The notes beneath the pieces are model-generated. The model saw nothing but the letters and a program-made list of their open reading frames with translations, was not told where the DNA came from and made no database searches. A stretch of 64,000 bases of DNA from Epiperipatus broadwayi (lineage: Eukaryota; Onychophora; Udeonychophora; Euonychophora; Peripatidae), in NCBI GenBank assembly GCA_028023455.1, contig JAQFVV010006502.1, forward strand, positions 372,001 through 436,000, in the 5' to 3' direction. Each line of letters begins with the position of its first letter. Position 1 is the first letter of the stretch. Positions 12,520-23,800 of this stretch are shown here, piece after piece. Both the position numbers and the translations under genes were made by a program.

Positions 12520-14492
12520 ATGATTTTTTGGGAAAATCTAAAAAAAAATAATACAAACAATGAACAAATACAAACAACAGCAGCTATTGGATCTTCAGAA
12601 CAATCTGAAATGTCTTTCATAGCTACACTTTCTCCAGAGATATCAGTTGAAGGTGATTTGTTTATTATATTTTTGGAATGCTTTAGAATAGGATTATTTT
12701 AAAACTAAATATGAATGGCTTCATGTAGCTAGCAATGAAAATGTTGCATGTAATTGGAGTTCAAAATTAGGATCATTAAATGTTGAAAGTACTAAACATT
12801 TGCACATTTTATTAGAGTGCAAATCATGTTCTATCAAAGCTCATAGGTCAAATAAAAAAAATTATAATCATAAATCAGAAAAAAAAAGAATCCCATCACA
12901 TATAAAAGTTGAAAAAATAATCAAAACAATTGAACAAAACATTATGCAAAAAACATTGGATGTGGCTAATAAAAAGTATTTAAATAGCACAGTATATTTT
13001 TTAATTTGGCTTATTTCATAATTAAAAACAGTAAACAATTTAGTGATTTTTCAAATTTAATAGCTTTGCAAAATAAAAATAATGTAGATTTGGTAATTTC
13101 TTCACACTTAAATATTTATGGTACTTCTTATCATGAAGCACATATCTACAAAAATAAGAACAAATATTTTTAAAAACCTTATTAATTCAGGTTCTAAATT
13201 TTCTATTATTGTTGATGAAGCTTCAACTGTTTTCTATAAAAGTGTTTTTATCATTTATTTAAAAGCTGAAATGAAAGATTCTAAAAAGTTTAACAGTTTT
13301 CATAGATCGAAATGACTTCAGAAATGAGTTTTAAAAGGCTATTGTTAGTGTTGGATAACTACGGTTTCACCAAATCATAGTTGACTGAAAATCTCATTGG
13401 ATTTTGCTCATATTGTGCCAGTGTGATGTTAGGACAAAAGTTTGGTGTAGCTTCAAGTCTTGAACAAAAATTGCCAGGTATTTGCATTTGGTATTGCCTA
13501 ACACATCATATTCAATTGCTTCTATATGATGCTATTAAAGATGTCAAAAATTGAAACATTTTAAACATTTTCTAGATAAACTTTATATTTATTATTATAA
13601 TTCAAGTAAACATTATAGGGAATTAGATAATGTTCCCAAAGAGCTTGGTAATGAAGTAATAAAAATAGAATGAGTAGTTTGATCTCAATGGGTGACCTAA
13701 ATTGCCAGCACCATAAATGCAGTTTGAAAAACATTCCAAATAATTTCTTCATATTTTTAAAACAAAAATTTTTTTGATTGATTTAGCTATAATGAACAAC
13801 ATCTTAAAATAAATTTATCTACTTTTTTCAGTCATGCAAGATACAAATGTTTCAATTATTAAGGCAGACAGATTAATAAAAGGAACTATAAATGTAATTG
13901 ACAATATAAAATTAAATAAAAGAACATATGACAAAAAAGCAGAAGATATTGTTATAAATAAAATGTATATTATCCAATTTGAGGTTTAGAGGAAAAAAAA
14001 TATTAATTGTATCTTCTAAAGAAAAAATGTTTAATTGTTTAATAAAACATGTGAAAATGTATTTGATTATTGATGGAAAAATTGGAGTGTTTTAATATAT
14101 TAAATCCTGAAACTTGTCTGGGTGATGATTGTGAAACACCATGGATTAGTGGTGAAAGTAAACTTTAAACATTAAATAAAATAATAAAATTCACAGTTTT
14201 GATTAACAATTGAAAATTTTGTTGATAGAATAGATGTAAAACAGAAAAATATTCCAAGCAGTGTTTTGACAACTAAAAAAATTTTAAGATGAAAGAGGGT
14301 TCAGTGTGATGAATAACTTATTTGGTGTAAAAATAGTTTACTACAAGTCATTTAATGACAATAAGTTTGATGGGAAAATCTTTAGAAGAATTTGATGCCA
14401 TTCAGCATGTTAAATCCTGGCTAAGAGAAGGACATTATTTGGCTAGTAATGAGCATGTAAAACAAAAGTTCCCAACAACCAAGTATAAATAA
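12520..14492 (+). pseudogene. hAT-family transposase-like gene, KIAA1586-like, intronless and broken
   Basis: Blocks spread over three frames read in order as a protein resembling the hAT-derived KIAA1586-like family (annotated in many invertebrates as E3 SUMO-protein ligase KIAA1586-like). In order: an N-terminal block around KYEWLHVA and WSSKLGSLN (about 12700-12780); an intact stretch at 12800-13021; KFSIIVDEASTVFYKSV at about 13195-13245, equivalent to the region around the first catalytic Asp of hAT transposases; VMLGQKSGVASSLEQKLPGI (about 13425-13485), followed closely by WYCLTHHIQL; and a C-terminal AIQHVKSWLREGHYLA block ending at the stop at 14492, where hAT proteins carry the dimerisation region. 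At least eight stops or frameshifts break it. Codons run straight through with no introns, as in a transposon or retrocopy. No hAT terminal repeats or 8-bp duplications were found. Confidence 0.75.
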
Positions 14493-14830
14493 AATGTATG
14501 ATATGGAAGTTATTCCTTGTGCATACTATTGATAAGAATATTGAATATTTTTGTATGATTATATATAATACATTTTCTGCAAGCTGTCAATAAAACTGAA
14601 AATAATATTAATATAGTAAATATTATTTATTTACCTTCTAACATTTTTCAGTGTACCTATTGTTAAACATTTTGAATATCACTCTTAATTGTACTGATGT
14701 TTGACAATTAAACTAATATTTTATGAGAATTAAATTATTGCTGAATTTTATAAATAAAATTCTTAACTATAGAGTTTAGTATTTGATGCTTTTAAATACA
14801 ACATAAATTTAACACACAGCAGTTTAAGGG
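14493..14830. other. AT-rich spacer, nothing recognised
   Basis: Short AT-rich interval between the hAT-like pseudogene and the Fb element. No TIR was seen. Confidence 0.55.
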
Positions 14831-15723
14831 TTATTTAAAATAGTAAACATCACATGATCACCATGTCTTGTGCTTACTCATAACTATTATTAAACAGGCA
14901 AAACTCTCTATATGTATTGCCACTCAGTGCAATCCAAAGTAATCAATGGATGCCAGAAAGCTTGTGCATGAAATCCCCATCTAAAGCCTACTCATCCAAT
15001 ATCCCCAGACTAGTTTCTGGTTTGTGTCCTGAGTCTTGGATCTGAGGATCTAATGCAACTCTATGGCAGCCACCTTTTATCTCTACTTAACTACAAAATG
15101 ATAAGTCTTAAATTGAAAACACTACAATATTTTCAATCCAAGCATATTAGCTTATGTAGTCATATAGGTCTAAACTCAGCTCAGTACCTATACATTTTGG
15201 TGTCTTTGCTTCTTTAATAACCATAGCCATAACTATCCTAGGTTTTAAGCCTATTGGTTTTCACCTGTTTTAATAACAGTTATGAGAAAGCATGAGACAT
15301 GGTGATCATGTGATGTTTATTGGCTTAAAACTAATCCAGCTTAATAGAATAATGGTGGCTATAGTTATTAAAAAAGCAAAGACCCCAAAATGTATAGGTA
15401 GTTCAGACCTATATGACTATATAAGCTAATGAGATTGGATTGAAAATATTATAGTGTTTTCAATTTAAGACTCATAGTTTTGTAGTTAAGTAGAAATAAA
15501 AGGTGGCTGCTGGAGGGTTGCATTAGATCCTAAGATCTAGGTTTGCTGCTCTCAGATCCAAGGCTCTTCACAGACCAAGGCCGCAATCCAGAAACTAGCC
15601 TGTGATATTGGAGTAGGCACTAGATGGGGATTTTATGCACAAGCCTTCTGGCATCCATTGATTACTCTGGCTTGCACTGAGTGGCAATACATATAGAGAG
15701 TTTTGCCTGTTTTATTTAAAATA
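14831..15723. mobile_element. Fb foldback-family element, copy 3, fullest copy, 12-bp flanking repeats
   Basis: The element body is 14843-15711 (869 bp). The left arm (14843 to about 15270) is the reverse complement of the right arm (about 15315-15711). Between them sits an internal outer-end motif (ATGGTGATCATGTG, near 15300), so the junction preserves what is elsewhere an element terminus. Identical 12-bp direct repeats TTATTTAAAATA flank it at 14831-14842 and 15712-15723. No ORF or pol III box was recognised. The variable duplication length (10, 12 and 13 bp in three copies) argues for retroposition rather than a cut-and-paste transposase. Confidence 0.85.
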
Positions 15724-16337
15724 AATATCAATTGTAAATTTATTAATAGATTTTTGAATATTATATTAACATAAATTTTAGATTATCTTATTTATAAAAT
15801 CCTGCTAAATTCTTATTCAGGTATTCTATTAGAATAATATGCTAACTTACACAGCATTACCAATTTTAGTTTATACTTATATTCATTCTAATTTATATCA
15901 TTTATTTAATAGTAATTTGACTCATTGTCTAATAATTTCCAGGACATCAATAAGATCTAGTATTCTTTATTATTTGTTTTAATTTGAATTGTAGTGATAT
16001 AAATTGGGGGTTTGAAGCTAAGATATATAAATCGAGTCTTTTAAATTATTTACTTCAATAATTTTTCTGTTATTATAAACTTTGAATATTAGATTTGATT
16101 TTGGAGAATCTTTGTCTCTTGGGAATTGTACACTGTTATAATTTTAAATATTTCAATTCATAAGGCATACCAGAGAAATTTTTCTTGTGTTTTATTCTAT
16201 TTTCATTGCATAATAGATTGGTACATTAATCTGATTACATAATGGTGTTCTTCTCATTGGTCCCATTTTATACTGGTAATATATATATATATATATATAT
16301 ATAATAAAATGTCCGTTAATTAAAAGCAAAATTGTAA
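15724..16337. other. AT-rich DNA with a short (TA)n
   Basis: A (TA)n run lies near 16278-16302, next to the hairpin MITE. Nothing else recognised. Confidence 0.6.
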
Positions 16338-16555
16338 TTATAATTAAAATAATAAATTTAACGGTTTACAAACTATTACAAACAATCCTTAAATCTGCAA
16401 AACTACTTTGGTTAATTTCTTAAACCTGCCTCAACTACCATTAAATTCAATGGCAGTTGAGGCAGGTTTATGAAATTAACCGAAAGTACTTCTGTGGATT
16501 TAAAGATTGTTTGCAATAGTTTGTAAACCATTAAATTTATGATTTTAGTTATAAT
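16338..16555. mobile_element. Hairpin MITE, about 105-bp arms
   Basis: The two halves are reverse complements with scattered mismatches, centred on ACCATTAAATTCAATGG near 16430-16450. Landmarks are AACGGTTTACAAACTATT on the left and its complement near 16520-16535. TA-rich sequence lies on both sides. Non-coding. Confidence 0.8.
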
Positions 16556-18500
16556 ATATATATATTGTGACTTTCGGCTTTGCCAAGAAAGTTGTATTTT
16601 GTTATTGCTGATGTTTAACTAGAAAAAAAAATAAGAAAAATTTATTAAATCAAATATATCTATAGCTGACCTCAGCTTATGTAATTCAAATGAACTGATG
16701 ATTAAAATGTTGCTGTCATGAATATTTAATATAATGTTTTAATTCATGGTTTTTCTAAAAATATTTAAACATATAGTTTAAAGCATGTGTTAATAAGTTA
16801 TCTAAATGTAGTATTGAAGTTTATATTATAAGTTAGTGAAAAGATAGGAATACCTAAAGTAATTAGCTAATACTGACAAATGTAAGTAGTATGTTAAATT
16901 TTAAAGAATAGCAATTTAAAATTTAATAAAATATTTGATTTAAAATCAGTTGTAGAAATTTAATCCATCAATTTATTAAAGAAGAGTACTAAATTAGAAA
17001 CAGAAATAAAATAAATCAGTTTAATTTAAAAACAGATAAATAAGTTATTGCTAGTTTTAAAAAGCTTTAAATTCAATAGTTAAAAGATAGAGAATGATTT
17101 TTAAATGTGTGGGTGTGCTTTCATGGTAATTTATTTATTGGGAAAAATATTGTTTTTTATGTGCCATGTTTGGTACCATTTAAGAGCCTTTTGTTTGATT
17201 AAAACTTTTTAGTCAAAGTCAAATGTACCTCTAAAAGCTTTTATTCATAAAAATGAACTTAGTTTAAATAATTTTTATTTGATTTTATTATTAGTTTTAT
17301 TTTTTTAATTTAACCATCGAACTTAATATTTAGAAATTCCAAAGTATCACATGACCATCTGGCTATTTATAACTAATTAGTGTCAGAAATAAAAACCAAT
17401 CAGATATTAAATTAAAAGTGGAGAAATTAATAGGAAGTGATGTTTCTTGTCAAACATTCTGATTGACAACAGTAAGTTATATAAGGATACACACACACAT
17501 TTAGGAGACTGGTATTGGAAGTGAATTAAGAAGAAATGCATTAGAGGGAAGTGTAAGAAAAGTACCTAAAAGGTTGCAGACAAACTTGAAATTCAAAGAA
17601 GTGTAAAATTTTAATAAGTTTTTTTTGTTGTTGTTGTTGTTGTTAAAGTTAAAATGTCTACTTAACATTTTTGTATTGGGCACTAAAGTTTTCATTCTGA
17701 AATTAACCAAGATTTCTTGATCCAATATTAAAAAAAGTCTTTATCAGCAAAATGTTAATTAATGGTACATTGATAGTGGAAACTTTGCTTTTTGAAGTCA
17801 AAATGTTGCAGGTAACATTTTTAAATTGTCCTATTTTATCTAATGGTGTTATTCATCACAAACTGTTTAGATAGCTAATGTTGGAGCAAATGTATTGGAA
17901 AAACAACTTACATAATTTTAATCTTCTGGCCTTAACTTGTTAAAATAAGACGATTCTTAATCTTTTAAAATGTTTATTATCATTTGTAACAGAGGAAATT
18001 CTTAAAGAACTAAATAATTATAAAAAAAAACATTTTTTGTGAATGATAATGTTTTATTACAGTAATAAATAACAAATGCTTATTGACTAGAATATGAAAA
18101 ATTTTATTGAAGAAGTTATTGAGACTTACTTATGAATTAATATTCCTAATTTAGAGAATGGTTAATATGGAATTATGTATATGGTAAAGTGTTGAATGAT
18201 TAGCTAATATTATTTTATATAAAGGACCGTACGTAATAGTTACGGAATATACTTAAAGTTAGAACGTTTTAACTTAACTGCTATGTGAAATAATTGAATA
18301 AGCAATATTATGTGTCAAGATTTTCATTCATAAATTTACTGAATCTTATAAAGTAGATTGGATAAATCCTGTATGAATACTACTTTAAATTTGATCGAAA
18401 TTGCATGATAGCATTAGAAGAAGATAAAGCCTAAAATGGGCAAAATAGGAAACAAAAGGATGATAAATCAGCCATTAGCATTTGTATTTTATATATAAAA
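16556..18500. other. AT-rich intergenic DNA, nothing recognised
   Basis: Contains a short (TTG)n run near 17622-17643. The minus-strand frame 17501-17725 spans that run and shows no family motif. Confidence 0.55.
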
Positions 18501-18929
18501 GGAACTACAGTCAGTATTGGATGTATATTAAAACCCTATAATATAAATACAGCGTTTTCTACTCATCAAAAGATCAGCAATAAAATAAACAAGCCTAAGG
18601 TTTCAATCCCTCTTGAATCTCATGGTGTTTATCAAATCTCATGTGAAAATTGTAAAACTTCTTACATAGGTATGAGTAATTGTCACATCAGTGTTAGGAG
18701 AGAGGAGCATGCTAATGCAGTTAAACAACACTCATCACCATCATCACTCTCACTCCATACTATATATTCAGGTCATAAAATTGATTTTTCTAATACCAGG
18801 ATCATATCCAGATGTAATAATCTCTATCAGTGAAAAATTAGAGAAGCCATTGAGCTAATTAAAAGACCAGATTGTATCAATAAGTGAGATGATACATGCA
18901 AAGTTCCTCCTATTTGGAAAGATTTTTAA
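18501..18929 (+). pseudogene. Penelope-like element ORF, C-terminal part with GIY-YIG endonuclease
   Basis: PLEs encode a reverse transcriptase followed by a GIY-YIG nuclease that nicks DNA for target-primed copying. This fragment starts in the linker after the RT (VSIGCILKPYNINTAF, about 18510-18560). It then has the GIY-YIG signature as GVYQISCENC then SYIGMS (about 18628-18675), a downstream RREEHANAV helix, and SGHKIDF. After two in-frame stops the tail reads REAIELIKRPDCINK and ends at PPIWKDF with a stop at 18929. The RT domain is missing, so the copy is 5'-truncated. It belongs to the same broad family as the C-termini at 32257-32850, but is diverged from them. Confidence 0.85.
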
Positions 18930-19116
18930 AAAAAAAAACATTCTTAATTTAACATTTTTGCTATTGGTGGAACTTTAACGTTTTTTTTTCAAATTAGTGA
19001 TTGTAGCACCTTTATGAACCGTTTTTCTATCTTTTATCACCCAGTAGATGACTTGTGTGATCAAATCGAAATGTCTGTATATCAATATTTACATTTTTTA
19101 ACACGGATGAACCCAC

Positions 19117-19207
<91 letters not shown>
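18930..19207 (+). repeat. PLE 3' untranslated tail ending in (TA)n
   Basis: About 190 bases of non-coding sequence after the PLE stop end in a pure (TA)n tract at about 19122-19205. The frame at 19014-19217 is this tail plus the repeat, not a gene. A (TA)n tail directly after a PLE 3' end fits the other (TA)n-PLE associations in this window. Confidence 0.6.
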
Positions 19208-20326
19208 GTTTGATTAAAACTAAAAGCAATACTATTAATATATTAAACTAAGAATACAGATGTAACAATGCTTTTATTATTAAGATATGTGAGTTACAAT
19301 TATGAAAAAGTAGAATAGTATATATTTATTCAGCGATTGTGTTATTATGTACTTGAATTTTTTTAAATTTTACTTTAAGTTTGCCTTAGCAAGAAACCAT
19401 TTGTACTCATTTTTTAATTACAACTTTAACTAGTTGTTTAACTGTGAATTGCTATTCTTGTTTACTATATATATATCCACACACGTGAAATTATACTGAA
19501 TATATTACATTTGCGTATATGTCCATTAAAATATTCATGATATATATGTATGTTACAAAACCATTAATAGTTGTAATATATAAGTTTTTATGATGAAAAT
19601 TTATTTTTGAAGCTAATGATGAAAAAAAGTTGATTATATTTTTGTAATTCAACACCTAAAATATTTCTCATGGGTCGTTTGAATAATGTATTTGAATATT
19701 TCATTTAATCAAAAATATCTTAATTTATTAAAAGTTTTTGTAATTTTCATCTTTATCAAACTGTTGCACTTTTACTCTCAAGAGATAGAGAGCCTCATCT
19801 TAATGTAATACACGAAGATCTTATGATATTAAGTTTTGTTTACATTTTTAAACTAATATTAATCATCATTACCATCGTAATTATTTGTTTTAGCAAATAT
19901 TTATTTTATGAAAACTCTGCGCTAAAATTTAAAATATACAGTTGCAAAAAAAGTGATCAGTGAATTTTAATTTTGTAGATTTCATTATGTCAGACTGGCC
20001 TTAATGATTTTAGTAAATGACAGATGAATAATTGAAAGATAAATTCACATCAAAACAAAGTATATTGTAAAATATTAAAAATAATTTTATATTCTGTTTA
20101 AGAAATCATATATAAAGAGAATTAAGACTCTTTTGTCAAAAAAGATGGTAATATTTTTATTATTAACAAATATTTTGATAAAAGGAGCTATGATCCATTT
20201 TACATTTATTTTTACACTTCTTAACCATGTGACTAGAATTTTTGAAGCATAGTATATGACAAAAATGTAAACCATAATTTTAATTCTTACACTTGCATAT
20301 AATAATGAAAGCAATTAAACTATGTG
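19208..20326. other. AT-rich intergenic DNA, nothing recognised
   Basis: No motif or long repeat recognised. The minus-strand frame at 20087-20314 is uncharacterised and probably chance. Confidence 0.55.
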
Positions 20327-20865
20327 CATCTTGGGCATCATACATCTTTTTTTAATGTCTTTGGGCATATTTTTATGATTACATCACTCATCATAGTGTT
20401 AAAAGTTGGATAGATACCAGTCCCTATCTTCATTGTGGATGGTGTAGTAAAAATTGCACTATAAAAATATTATTCATTATTAAATAATCTTTAGTCTATG
20501 GAATAACTAATAAAAATTATTAATGTACTTCCATTAATTGGTTTGTGTCAAAGTTTTGTGTGGGCAGCAAATTTGACACATCAGTTAAACTGTAGTAATT
20601 TGTTATCTATATACACTGAACAATGATAAAAATATGTGTGAGAAATTGTGGTCTGGGCCATCAGATGAATGCTGTTTCAGCATGAAATGTTTATTTTGGG
20701 GATCATAGCTACTTTTAACATGTCTTTGGTCATATGTTTATAATTACATTCCTTCACAAGGTGTTAAAAGTGGATAGAAACCAGTCCTTACCTTGCATGA
20801 GAGTGATATAGTTGAAATTACATTACAGAAATATTATTAATTATAGCACAATAATCCTTTTATAT
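20327..20865. repeat. PLE-type partial direct repeat, 365-bp period
   Basis: A block at about 20330-20490 is repeated at about 20695-20860. Shared marks are CATCTTGGG/ATTTTGGGG, ATGTCTTTGG.CATAT, GTGTTAAAAG (20396 and 20761), GGATAGA.ACCAGTCC, and the tail AAAAATATTATT. Between them, just before the second block, lies a hammerhead-like motif. PLEs are known to carry direct partial terminal repeats (pLTRs) with hammerhead ribozymes, and this fits a solo pair of such repeats without an ORF. Confidence 0.6.
20650..20702 (+). ncRNA. Hammerhead-ribozyme-like motif, degenerate
   Basis: Core CAGATGA (20662-20668; canonical CUGAUGA, one substitution at the second base) is followed by a perfect 5-bp stem II (ATGCT, loop GTTTC, AGCAT) and GAAA at 20684-20687. 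CCA before the core can pair with TGG at 20697-20699 as inner helix I. The core substitution predicts loss of cleavage. The type I layout with very short helix III matches hammerheads known from Penelope-like elements. Confidence 0.5.
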
Positions 20866-20880
20866 TTTTTATCCCTAAAT

Positions 20881-23800
20881 ATTTCTATTATGGTGACAAT
20901 TAAAAATAAATTTTCTCAAATGTAATACATATTTTATTATAATTTGCATATTTATTAAAATCTCATGGCATGAATTAGAATTTGTGACAAATAAAACTTA
21001 AGAAGGTTTTAAGATACCAGTTATGCTAGCTGACCACTGAATATTATCTGATGTCTGATCATTTAGACATTTAGATATAAATAATAAAACCAAAAAAACA
21101 ACAACAACTATTCACTACCATTCATATGATGCAATGTCTAGTAAGTAATGTTTTTATCCTTACTGTATTTTAATAATGGATTATTTGAGAAGTCTTGATG
21201 GTTTTCTGCAGACATTGTCTTTTTGCAATGACTGGTTAATAATATCTCCATCCTCATTATTTTTATGACAGCTTATTGAAATGGTGTTTGGTCTTCAGCA
21301 GACATATCTTTATATAATCATATACATTGAGAATTTATTTATAATCTTGTTTGTAATATTTCTTTTCTTGTATTGATCATACATATTTTTTAAATATTAA
21401 CTAGAGTGAAAATTCTCAAGTATATTACTGATTTTGTATTTTTAAAATATTGCTTATGTTAATTCATTTAACTGTAAAATTTATCAACTTACACATTGCA
21501 TATAAAAAATTAATAAATTTGTTAATGTCTTTACAATATACAATCTTGGTCATACTATGGTTTGGAATGGATTATTTTAATTTATGGTTGAAGAATTTAT
21601 TTGTAATATAAAAATTAAGATATCTACAAAGTTTGTAGAAAAGTATGAACAGTAAGATTATGTTCTGAAAATAATTCCATTGCCTAATTAAAATTTTTTT
21701 CTAAAGAATAGAAGATCGAATTTATGTTTTAAATTTGATAATATTATTTTTTAATGATATGTAATATTGTGATATTTTAGAAAATTAAGGTTTTCCAAAT
21801 TATTTTGTTTAACAAAGGATAATTTAAGTTTTATAGTTTTCTGAATAAATCTACTCCAAATGTTCAAATATAAGAGGAAACATGTACCAGCAATAATAAT
21901 TTGTAACTTTAAAACATTTCTTACTTCAACAAAGTAGCATGAATTTAAGGACTCCAATTATTCTAATTGCAATGGAAACTAGTAGAGATCTACAAGTTAT
22001 AAAAATATTGAAAACCCTAAATTAATTATAATATTTGTAAATTTTTTAAGTTTTAACAAATCTGTAGTTTTTGTGAATTACAAGTATATCATTCTCAAAA
22101 ATTTGTCTGATAATCTAAAATGCTTCTCTCATATAAATAAAATAATATATTATTGGTTGATTTTTGCCATAAAACTGAATGATTATTTTGTTAAGAATAT
22201 CTTCCAAATTTATAATATTTTCCCATCATTATAAAAAATATGATTTATTTGTCCTATAATCATATAAAGACAGACTTTAGAAATGAATAAATACCCATAT
22301 ATATTGTGACCTTTTATTTAGGTCCCTGGATTAAATAATCCAAAATTTTAAATGATAATATATCCGGTGTTAAAATTTTACAAAAGTGGCTTTCAATAAA
22401 GATTGTTTTGAATGCACTGGGAAATTTGCTGAAGTGGAGATGAGATTTCAAACCCAGTCTAGGCTTTGAAACTAGAGATAAAACAACAATTTAGAAATAT
22501 TGTTATTAATTGAGAGATAAATATATTGCTATTTTATTGTTGTTGAATAGCAATAATAAAATAAGTAAACATTTAAATCAAATTTATAAATCTTGTAAAA
22601 TCAATTATTATAGTAAATTACTTAAGCATATTTTTTTAGTACCAAACACAAAGCTGTCTTAAATAATAATAGGTAGTTATTAAAAATGAAGCCAGAGATG
22701 GTAATACTAATTATGCATACCAAAATTATTGGCCAATCCACTCCCAGAATGCATTATAATAAAAGCTATATATGTTCTAATCCAGCTGTAGGGGGGTGGA
22801 CTAATTAAGTAAACAAGAACTAAGTAACTACTGAATTCCAGTCTGATCTCAAATAAGGAAAAAAAACCTAAATATCAGAAGATTCTGAAATTTAATTCAA
22901 GGAAATTATAAGATCTTGATATCTACAAATGCTGGAATAGAAAATCTAAAAAAAAACCTTGCAGTCATTTAAACACCAGTCTTCTATTGATCAATAATTC
23001 TAAGAAGTTATACAGAAGGAGAGATGGAAACCTTATGCATCCTAACTGTTTCTCATAAATCTTATTTCAAACTCAGGAAATTTCAAGAAGTAAGCTTTTA
23101 CTTTAATATTATTTATATATTTAAAATTTCTTCTTTAAAAATAATGCACAAATTATTTATTCGTGGACTAAAAAGTTGATAATGTTTATATTTTCACGCC
23201 ATTAGTAAATGTAGAGCAAAACAGATGTTCATTTGAAAATCATAATTTTAAGAAAATAAATTCAAAATAGTTTTAAAGAGAGATTTTAGAATATATTAGA
23301 AATAAAATTAAAAGTCATTTTATATCATATAATGTTCATAAAGTTTAAACAAATAAGTGCGTGATTTTATTCTCAATTCTCATCTGCCTATCTTCATCGT
23401 GCCAACTTTGTGTAATGTTAAAAATTAAATGATTACAGATTCATTAAAATGTTGAAGATATCATGGTGATAATTGGATAAATTATTTCTAATATTGAAAA
23501 TCACATCATATTTTGCCAATATGAATGGAATGAAATAAATATTTATTTTAAAGTTTTATTGAGAAATATACGTCGTTATAATAATGTTTCACAGTATTAG
23601 AATATTCCGGCTGTTTAAACATTGCTACACATATATATTACCGTGCAGAGAGAAATAAAATTAACAGAGTTTTAAAAGAAAAGGAAAGATAAATATGCTA
23701 AGTGTAATGAAATTCCACTAATTTTTCAAGGAAAATTTATCTTAATTTTAAATGTAAATAAATGATTCTTGTTATACTTCATTTGAAACGCTTATAGGAT

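Noticed and set aside
19014-19217. Frame with a YIYI tail (also at 60221-60466 and 27714-27932)
   Set aside because: Translations of (TA)n or TA-containing minisatellite.
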